From Acidobacteriaceae bacterium (GTDB lineage: Bacteria; Acidobacteriota; Terriglobia; Terriglobales; Acidobacteriaceae), in NCBI GenBank assembly GCA_030039895.1, contig JASHUR010000400.1, positions 1-9,662 of the forward strand: a stretch of DNA of 9,662 bases, in the 5' to 3' direction. Position numbers and translations under genes: made by a program. Numbering within the stretch: the first letter of the stretch is position 1; every line of letters begins with the position of its first letter. Below are positions 1 through 5,575 of this stretch, piece by piece. Below the pieces are notes generated by a model, which had not been told where the DNA came from, made no database searches, and worked only from the letters and a program-made list of their open reading frames with translations.

Positions 1-831
1 CAGGGTTCGCAGCAGGAGACTGCCCCGCCGCCTCCGCCCGACAACCAGACGGGCCAGTACCAGCAGCCGCCTCCGCCGGTGTACGGACAACAGCGAGCAC
101 CCTATGAGGGTGGCTATGGCTATTCCCAGCCGGCCCAGGTGCCGTATTACCCCACGCCGACTGCGCCGGTAACGGTTCCGGCCGGGACGCTGCTTCGCGT
201 GCGGCTGAGTGAGCCGCTCGACACGGGACGCATCAAAGACGGAGCTTACTTCCAGGTCACCTCTGCGGTGGATGTTTACCAGAACGGCGTCCTCGCCATA
301 CCGCGTGGGGCCGTGCTCACCGGCCAGGTTGTCGAATCAAAGAACGCCGGAGAACTCAAGGGCTCTGCCCTGCTTAGGCTGCACCTCACAAGCATTAACT
401 TAGGCGGCAAAGTCTACCCGCTTGACACTGATGTGTGGTCGAGTAAGGGTCCAGGTAAGGGCGGTTATACGGCCGGAAACACCGCGGGCGGGGCGGTTCT
501 TGGAGCCATCATCGGCGGCATCATCGGGCGTGGCGCAGGCGCGGCCATCGGCGCGGGTGTTGGAGCCGCCGGCGGGCTTGCCGCATCGTCGGCCACTCGA
601 GGTCCACACCTTTACCTGCCCACTGAAGCGATGCTGGACTTCCACCTGAGCAACCCGGTTACCGTTCAGCCCGTCTCCTGGCAGGAAGCGCAGCGACTGG
701 CCTCCAGCGCGCCGCGGCCCGAACTGGTTCGCCGTCCGCGACCTGTCTACGTAGCCCCAGGCCCATATTACGGGCCTTACCCTTACCCGTACGGCTATCC
801 CTATCCCTACGCCTATCCTTATCCCTACTAG
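1..831 (+). CDS. Gly-zipper, Pro/Tyr-rich envelope protein, 3' part (5' end outside window)
   Basis: The frame is open from base 1 to the TAG at 829-831, giving 276 visible residues, so the true start lies upstream. A GTG at 79 is possible but sits in the middle of the same Pro/Gln-rich composition, and I do not regard it as the start. In order, the protein shows a low-complexity Q/P-rich stretch (about 1-60), then a compact domain (about 65-150) opening VPAGTLLRVRLSEPLDT with hydrophobic beta-like stretches. A glycine-zipper segment follows (about 158-195, repeated GxxxG such as GAIIGGIIGRG), long enough to enter a membrane. The C-terminus is Arg/Pro-rich and ends in Tyr-Pro repeats. Similar Gly-zipper proteins of unknown role are common in Acidobacteria (from memory, not searched). 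Envelope location is inferred from the zipper and composition. No enzyme motif is visible, and the signal peptide, if any, is outside the window. Confidence 0.75.
   Translation, partial: QGSQQETAPPPPPDNQTGQYQQPPPPVYGQQRAPYEGGYGYSQPAQVPYYPTPTAPVTVPAGTLLRVRLSEPLDTGRIKDGAYFQVTSAVDVYQNGVLAIPRGAVLTGQVVESKNAGELKGSALLRLHLTSINLGGKVYPLDTDVWSSKGPGKGGYTAGNTAGGAVLGAIIGGIIGRGAGAAIGAGVGAAGGLAASSATRGPHLYLPTEAMLDFHLSNPVTVQPVSWQEAQRLASSAPRPELVRRPRPVYVAPGPYYGPYPYPYGYPYPYAYPYPY
775..828 (+). repeat. 18-base in-frame tandem repeat coding (G/A)YPYPY
   Basis: Three consecutive 18-base units end the first gene: 775-792 (PYPYPY), 793-810 (GYPYPY) and 811-828 (AYPYPY). The last two differ at only two bases. The stop codon follows directly. 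The unit is in frame, so copy-number change would lengthen or shorten the Tyr/Pro tail without a frameshift. Confidence 0.7.
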
Positions 832-869
832 GCTGCGCAGGACACTTAGGCAAATGAGAGGCACCATGC

Positions 870-929
870 GGCCCGCGCTCCCATGCGATCAGGAGCGTGG
901 GCCTTTGCGCCTGAAGGCCATTTTTATTT
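870..929 (+). terminator. Probable transcription terminator after the envelope-protein gene, two overlapping hairpins
   Basis: Hairpin 1 pairs 870-881 with 892-903: a 12-pair stem with one G-U pair and a 10-base loop, followed by only TTT. Hairpin 2 pairs GGCCTT (900-905) with AAGGCC (914-919) around an 8-base loop and is followed by ATTTTTATTT (920-929), the usual intrinsic-terminator layout. The two hairpins share bases 900-903, so both cannot be complete at once. The element lies 39-98 bases past the stop codon and before the phosphoesterase gene. Termination is inferred from structure only. Confidence 0.6.
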
Positions 930-946
930 GGGTCTCTGATCCCTCC

Positions 947-977
947 TTCACTCTATTGCCAATCGCCCATTTATCAT
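947..977 (+). promoter_or_regulatory. Candidate promoter for the metallophosphoesterase gene
   Basis: TATCAT at 972-977 matches five of six bases of a sigma-70 -10 box. TTCACT at 947-952 matches four of six -35 bases, but the 19-base spacer is long. The -10 box ends six bases before the ATG at 984, so initiation would fall at or next to the start codon. The terminator just upstream supports the need for a separate promoter here. Motif-level evidence only. Confidence 0.3.
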
Positions 978-983
978 TGAATT

Positions 984-1871
984 ATGGCAGTGTGCGCCGC
1001 TGAGCGAAAAAGTAGGATTTCCCGCCGTACTTTCCTGAAAGTTGCCGGGGTAGCCGGCATTGGTTTTCCACTGTACGCCGCTGAAGTCTCGCGGCATGAG
1101 ATCAGCATTGAGCGCTACACCATCCACCTGAATGGTTTGCCGGAGTCTTTCCACGGCTTTCGCATTGTCGAGGTATCCGACTTCCACTACGGCGAATTTA
1201 CTGAGCCTTACTTTCTGCGCGAAATCGTTCGTCACATCAACCGGCTTAAGCCCGATGCTGTTGCTCTCATCGGAGATTACGTGACCATGGGCTTTCTGCC
1301 CCCGTCAACCACCAGAAGCTTTGCCGCTCCCTGCGCTGAAATCCTCAGCGGGATCGAATGCCCGATACGGTTTGCCGTGCTCGGCAACCACGACTCCGGC
1401 TACGCCAAGAAGTCGGTTATTGAAGCTCTTGCCGCCTACCAGTTGCCTTTGCTCTACAACTCCAATACCCCGATTGAACGTGAGGGGAAACGACTATGGT
1501 TCGCGGGAACCGCCGATGCGTGCAGTAAGGAAATCAATCTCGATGAGGCCGTACCGGCGGCGGCGCGCAAGGATGGCGAACTGGTCATCCTGCTGGCGCA
1601 CGAGCCGGACATTCTGCCGCGTGTCGCCCCTTACGGCGTCGATCTCATGCTCTCCGGGCACACCCATGGCGGGCAAGTCCGCCTTCCGTTTCTGCCTCTC
1701 ATCCACCTTCCGCCGCTGGGGAAAAAATATATCGAGGGCCTGTTCCGGCTCGGCCCCACGCAGCTTTATGTTAACCGCGGAGTGGGAACGGTCCTGCTCC
1801 CCATGCGGTTCAACTGCCCTCCTGAAATCACTGAGATCACGCTCTCAGCCTCACCTGTCTCGAAACCCTGA
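984..1871 (+). CDS. Tat-exported metallophosphoesterase (calcineurin-like, YkuE/YaeI type)
   Basis: A 295-residue metal-dependent phosphoesterase probably acting outside the cytoplasm. The N-terminus carries a near-perfect twin-arginine signal, SRRTFLK (residues 13-19), followed by a hydrophobic stretch to about residue 33. The binuclear metal site is complete: DFH (D66, H68), GD (D98), GNHD (134-137), H206 in LLAHEPD, and GHTHGGQ (225-231). The C-terminal block LYVNRGVGT (from 261) is typical of the YkuE/YaeI branch, whose members hydrolyse phosphodiester or phosphomonoester bonds, including on lipid substrates. The substrate cannot be read from the sequence. The ATG at 984 keeps the Tat motif close to the N-terminus. 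No Shine-Dalgarno is visible before it, and a GTG two codons later is a less likely alternative. Terminator-like hairpins lie upstream and another hairpin directly after the stop, so it may be transcribed alone. Confident on family and export, not on role. Confidence 0.93.
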   Translation: MAVCAAERKSRISRRTFLKVAGVAGIGFPLYAAEVSRHEISIERYTIHLNGLPESFHGFRIVEVSDFHYGEFTEPYFLREIVRHINRLKPDAVALIGDYVTMGFLPPSTTRSFAAPCAEILSGIECPIRFAVLGNHDSGYAKKSVIEALAAYQLPLLYNSNTPIEREGKRLWFAGTADACSKEINLDEAVPAAARKDGELVILLAHEPDILPRVAPYGVDLMLSGHTHGGQVRLPFLPLIHLPPLGKKYIEGLFRLGPTQLYVNRGVGTVLLPMRFNCPPEITEITLSASPVSKP

Positions 1872-1873
1872 CC

Positions 1874-1910
1874 GCTGATTTATACTTAAATCAGCTCCTG
1901 CGAAATCAGG
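1874..1910 (+). promoter_or_regulatory. Hairpin with alternative pairing, between phosphoesterase and isomerase genes
   Basis: GCTGATTT (1874-1881) pairs perfectly with AAATCAGC (1888-1895) around a 6-base loop. A second AAATCAG at 1903-1909 could replace the first pairing arm, and CCTG (1897-1900) can pair with CAGG (1907-1910). No T-run follows on the + strand, so it is not a standard intrinsic terminator. The sequence TATACT (1881-1886) inside it resembles a -10 box (five of six), but no convincing -35 lies at the right distance. It may serve as a transcript-end stabilising stem or as part of the next gene's promoter region. Function is unproven. Confidence 0.4.
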
Positions 1911-1985
1911 ACATTCCTCTCGCGCAGCCCATCGCACAATGCTGCTGCCTGCGAGCGCTTGTTAAGCAAAGGTCGCCACCTATTC

Positions 1986-3959
1986 ATGATTCGCTTCCTG
2001 CAAAAAGATACTAAGTTCGTCAAGGCCCTCTTCTGGATCATCATTTCCGTGTCCTGCGCCGCTATGGTCATCTTTCTGGTACCGGGACTATTCAGCGGTC
2101 AGACGTCGACCACTGACACCTACGCCACAATCGGCCGCGGAGGCGTTCTGGGCCGCTTTCTACCCGCCATTGATACCATTTCGATGACCGACGTGCAGCG
2201 TCTGGCGCAGAGCATGCTCCAGCGCCAGCAATTGCCGGATTTCGTGCTGCCCTTCATGATCCAGCGCGTCGGCCAGGGGCTCATCGAGCAACATATCGAG
2301 CTGATTGAGGCGAAGCGCCTCGGCATCTCCGCCACCGACCAGGACGTGCGCAATTTTCTCCACACCGGTGAGTGGGGCATGCTTCTGTTTCCGGCAGGCA
2401 AATTTATCGGAACCCAGCAGTACACGCAGTTCGTTGCCGACCAGTTTGGAGTGACTACGCAGAAGTTCGAGAGCGAGGTCAAAGATGCGATCGTCGAAGA
2501 TCGTCTGCGCGCACTGATTACCGGCGGCGTGACTGTATCTGACAGCGACGTGCGTGCTACTTATGTTGCGCAGGCCACAAAGATCAAGTTTGACTATGCT
2601 GTCATCGACTCCGATACGCTGCGCAACACGATCAATCCGTCGGATGCCGAACTTCAGGCGTATTTCAAGCGGAATGCAGCCAAATACGCTCACGCCGTTC
2701 CCGAGCAGCGCAAGATTGAATATGTTGCGTTCACAGCCTCCAACCTTCCCCAGCCGCCTACGCCGGTTACCGAGGCAGACATCCAGCAGTACTATGAGCA
2801 GCACCTCAGCGACTATCAGGTTGCCGAGCAGGTGAAGGTGCGCCACATCCTGATCGCGGTGAACTCGCAGGACCCAAAGGCGGACGCCGCCGCCAAGGCC
2901 AAGGCGCAGAGCATCCTTGACCAGCTCCACCACGGCGCGGACTTTGCCGAACTCGCCAAGAAGTACTCAGACGACCCGGGTAGCAAATCGCAGGGCGGCG
3001 AACTTGGCTGGATCAAACACGGCGTGACGGTGCCGAGCTTCGATAAGGCCGCCTTCTCGCTCCAGCCGGGGCAAACCTCCGGCCTGGTGCGTACCCGCTA
3101 TGGCTACCACATCATTCAGGTGGAGGCGAAGCAGGCCGCGCACACCCAGCCGATCAATGAAGTGAAGCCGCAGATTACGGCCACGCTGACCCGCCAGCAT
3201 GAGACGCAGGCGGAACAGGCTTTCGCTCACCAGCTATCCGCAGAAGCCGCGAAGTCCGGCCTTGACGCAACGGCGGCTGCGCATCACTTAAAAGTTGTCA
3301 CCACGGACTTCCTCTCGCAGTCGTCGATTGTGCCTGACCTGGCAGATGGCTCGCAGTTGCTCGCAGGCGCGTTCAGCGCGCAGAAAAATGGCGCACTACA
3401 GGTCGCCTCCACGGGCGACGGCTACGCGGTCTATCAGGTGGCGGCCATTAATCCTGCCCACGCACCGGATTTCGCCAGCTACAAATCGCATGTGCTCGAC
3501 GACTACCGCAATGAACAGCTCCCCCAGTTGCTGGCGACAAAGACCAACGAGCTTGCCAACCTTGCAAAGTCGGGCACCGATCTTGCCGCGGCGGCGAAAA
3601 AGATTGGCGCAAAGATGGAGACAAGCGACCTAGTTGGACGCGATGCGCAGGTGCCGGACATCGGCGCGCTTGCCACCGTTGCTCCGCAGCTCTTTGACAT
3701 GAATGAAGGCGAGATCAGCGGGCCGATCAATACCGGGCATACGGGAGTCGTCGCCAGGCTGACGGAGAAGCAACTGCCCACCAACGATGAGATCACCAAG
3801 AACTTCGACGCAACACGCGACGCGCTTCTGAACCAGCGCCGCAGCGCCATGTTTGATGTTTTCGTCTCGAACCTTGAAAATAATTACCTGAAAGAAGGCC
3901 GCATCCGCATCAACCGCAAACTTCAGCAAGGCGCGCCGGTTGGGGGCTCGCCCAGTTAG
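1986..3959 (+). CDS. Membrane-anchored periplasmic peptidyl-prolyl cis-trans isomerase (SurA/PpiD-like parvulin)
   Basis: A 657-residue folding helper for exported proteins. MIRFLQKDTKFVK is a short cytoplasmic start, residues about 14-36 form one membrane helix, and the rest would face the periplasm. A SurA/PpiD-type helical chaperone region covers about 60-200. A parvulin (rotamase) domain covers about 283-384, with VRHILI at 285-290, the KYSDDPGSKSQGGELGW block (326-342) and the closing YGYHIIQV (372-379). A C-terminal helical part (about 385-657) contains a degenerate second parvulin-like stretch, the layout seen in PpiD. Parvulins of this type isomerise X-Pro bonds and chaperone outer-membrane and secreted proteins. 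I chose the ATG at 1986: AAAGG (1968-1972) is a weak, somewhat distant ribosome site, and acidobacterial relatives typically begin MIRFLQ (from memory). An in-frame TTG at 1959 would add nine residues. The neighbouring Tat-exported and envelope genes fit a periplasmic role. Whether catalysis is active is not proven. Confidence 0.92.
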   Translation: MIRFLQKDTKFVKALFWIIISVSCAAMVIFLVPGLFSGQTSTTDTYATIGRGGVLGRFLPAIDTISMTDVQRLAQSMLQRQQLPDFVLPFMIQRVGQGLIEQHIELIEAKRLGISATDQDVRNFLHTGEWGMLLFPAGKFIGTQQYTQFVADQFGVTTQKFESEVKDAIVEDRLRALITGGVTVSDSDVRATYVAQATKIKFDYAVIDSDTLRNTINPSDAELQAYFKRNAAKYAHAVPEQRKIEYVAFTASNLPQPPTPVTEADIQQYYEQHLSDYQVAEQVKVRHILIAVNSQDPKADAAAKAKAQSILDQLHHGADFAELAKKYSDDPGSKSQGGELGWIKHGVTVPSFDKAAFSLQPGQTSGLVRTRYGYHIIQVEAKQAAHTQPINEVKPQITATLTRQHETQAEQAFAHQLSAEAAKSGLDATAAAHHLKVVTTDFLSQSSIVPDLADGSQLLAGAFSAQKNGALQVASTGDGYAVYQVAAINPAHAPDFASYKSHVLDDYRNEQLPQLLATKTNELANLAKSGTDLAAAAKKIGAKMETSDLVGRDAQVPDIGALATVAPQLFDMNEGEISGPINTGHTGVVARLTEKQLPTNDEITKNFDATRDALLNQRRSAMFDVFVSNLENNYLKEGRIRINRKLQQGAPVGGSPS

Positions 3960-3999
3960 TCAGGAGACGAACTCTGACTTCAGGTATTCATACAACTAC

Positions 4000-4044
4000 G
4001 GCCCGCCATTTCGGAGTCTCCCGAACAGCGGGCCTTTCTCTTTT
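4000..4044 (+). terminator. Intrinsic terminator, or attenuator, between the isomerase gene and malQ
   Basis: GGCCCGC (4000-4006) pairs with GCGGGCC (4028-4034). Inside it TTCGG (4010-4014) pairs with CCGAA (4021-4025), giving a two-step stem. The pyrimidine run TTTCTCTTTT (4035-4044) follows directly. This is the clearest intrinsic-terminator structure in the window. It lies 41 bases past the isomerase stop and ends 29 bases before the malQ ATG. It therefore either ends the upstream transcript or, if malQ is initiated upstream of it, acts as an attenuator. Confidence 0.75.
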
Positions 4045-4073
4045 GCAGCAGACGCGTATTTCGGAACTCATCC

Positions 4074-5564
4074 ATGCCTTTTGACCGTTCTTCCGGTTTA
4101 TTGCTTCACATCTCCTCTCTGCCGTCTCTCGGCGGTATAGGTGATCTGGGTCCGGCAGCCTATGACTTTGCCAATTTTCTTGCCGCCGGCAAACAGCGCC
4201 TTTGGCAGGTGCTGCCGCTCAGCCCGACAGGGTATGGGAACTCGCCCTATGCGGCGCTCTCCGCGTTCGCCGGCAATCCTCTGCTCATCTCACTTGAACG
4301 GCTCGCCACCCGCGGCTGGATTTCGCACAAGCGCCTGATCTCGCTGCCCGGACGAAATGGCAATGTGGATTACGACGCCGTGGTGCGTGCAAAGATTCCG
4401 CTGCTCGAAGAGGCGGCTCGCGCCTTCCTTCACCATCACGACAGCGAAGAGTGGTCGCGCTACGAAGCGTACACCCGCACGAACTGGACCTGGCTCGAGG
4501 CCTACGCGCTCTACAGCGTTCTACGCAAGAAGTACAACGGCGCGGCGTGGAACGTGTGGCCGACCGACCTTGCGCGCCGGGACCCGGACATACTCGATCG
4601 AATCCGCCGCGACCATGCCGAAGAGATCGCCATTCAGCAGATTTTGCAGTTTACCTTTGACGACCAGTGGACCGCCCTGCGCGAGTATTGCGGGGAACGG
4701 GGCATCAAGCTCATCGGCGACGTCGCGATTTTTGTGAATTACGACAGCGCGGATGTCTGGACCAGACCGGATCTGTTCGAGCTCGACGATCATCTTGCGC
4801 CCATTCGTGTTGCCGGAGTTCCCCCAGACTACTTCTCCGCAACCGGTCAGCGATGGGGCAATCCGCTCTACCGCTGGGACGTAATGCGCCGCAACCATTA
4901 CTCGTGGTGGATCGACCGGATGAGCCGCGCGCGGCATCTATACGACATCATTCGCCTCGACCATTTCCGCGGTTTCGAGGCCTACTGGGCGATTCCTGCG
5001 GCCAACCAGACGGCGGTACACGGCGATTGGATCAAAGCGCCGGGGGTTGAGCTGTTTGAGACGATTGGACGCGCGCTCGGCGAGCTGCCCTTCATCGCTG
5101 AAGATCTCGGTGTTATTACTCCGGAAGTCGACGCGCTGCGCGACCGTTTCCGGCTGCCCGGAATGCGCATTCTTCAGTTCGGCTTTGGATCGGGCAAGTC
5201 CCACGACTACCTTCCTCACAGGTACATCAACAACTGCGTGGTCTACACCGGCACTCACGACAACAACACAACACAGGGCTGGTGGGACGAAGAAGCAAGC
5301 AAAGCGGAGAAGGTCGCAGCCAAGGCATATCTTGGCGCGTCACGGAAAGACTTCGTATGGGCCATGATCCGGGCCGTCGAAACATCAGTCGCCGACATCT
5401 GCATTGTTCCCGCGCAGGACCTGCTCTGCCTTCCCGAAGATGCGCGCATGAATATGCCTTCGCGCGCGGCAGGAAACTGGACCTGGCGGTGCCCGGAGAA
5501 TGCGCTCACACCGGAGATTGCGGCGAGGCTCGCGGCCCTTACGGAAACTTCAGACCGCGCTTGA
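4074..5564 (+). CDS. malQ: 4-alpha-glucanotransferase (amylomaltase, GH77)
   Basis: A cytoplasmic amylomaltase of 496 residues, the usual length for the short bacterial form. It transfers alpha-1,4-glucan segments between malto-oligosaccharides, releasing glucose and lengthening chains for glycogen or trehalose metabolism. The N-terminus GLLLHISSLPS (8-18) and GYGNSPYA (53-60) are hallmark GH77 sequences. The catalytic set is complete: nucleophile D296 in IRLDHFRGFEAYW, acid/base E343 in IAEDLGVITPEV, and D396 in YTGTHDNNTT, matching the spacing of well-studied amylomaltases. The end contains the characteristic DARMNMPSRAAGNWTWR block (456-472). The ATG at 4074 puts the family's conserved start at residue 8. 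CGGAA at 4062-4066 is only a partial ribosome site. A terminator-like hairpin sits just upstream, so expression probably uses its own promoter or read-through. Downstream, treY converges. Very confident assignment. Confidence 0.97.
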   Translation: MPFDRSSGLLLHISSLPSLGGIGDLGPAAYDFANFLAAGKQRLWQVLPLSPTGYGNSPYAALSAFAGNPLLISLERLATRGWISHKRLISLPGRNGNVDYDAVVRAKIPLLEEAARAFLHHHDSEEWSRYEAYTRTNWTWLEAYALYSVLRKKYNGAAWNVWPTDLARRDPDILDRIRRDHAEEIAIQQILQFTFDDQWTALREYCGERGIKLIGDVAIFVNYDSADVWTRPDLFELDDHLAPIRVAGVPPDYFSATGQRWGNPLYRWDVMRRNHYSWWIDRMSRARHLYDIIRLDHFRGFEAYWAIPAANQTAVHGDWIKAPGVELFETIGRALGELPFIAEDLGVITPEVDALRDRFRLPGMRILQFGFGSGKSHDYLPHRYINNCVVYTGTHDNNTTQGWWDEEASKAEKVAAKAYLGASRKDFVWAMIRAVETSVADICIVPAQDLLCLPEDARMNMPSRAAGNWTWRCPENALTPEIAARLAALTETSDRA

Positions 5565-5575
5565 GGCGCGCCGTC

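Noticed and set aside
400..867. A 155-codon minus-strand frame opposite the envelope-protein gene
   Set aside because: It mirrors the repeat-rich tail (repeated Val/Gly/Ile/Arg) and would start inside the downstream intergenic region. No independent support.
1939..1965. An eight-codon upstream frame (MLLPASAC) before the isomerase gene
   Set aside because: Short frames like this are expected by chance. There is no ribosome site, and it does not overlap or couple to the ATG at 1986.
1959..1985. TTG at 1959 as the start of the isomerase gene
   Set aside because: It would place the polar segment MLSKGRHLF before the usual MIRFLQ start. It lacks a ribosome site, whereas the ATG at 1986 has at least a weak one.
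2160..2933. A 257-codon open frame on the minus strand opposite the isomerase gene
   Set aside because: It overlaps the chaperone and parvulin coding sequence, and its product is a low-information Leu/Arg/Val mix. Treated as a shadow.
5556..5570. CGCGC/GCGCG hairpin at the malQ stop codon as a two-way terminator
   Set aside because: The stem is only five pairs, overlaps the stop codon and lacks a T-run in either direction. Too weak to annotate.
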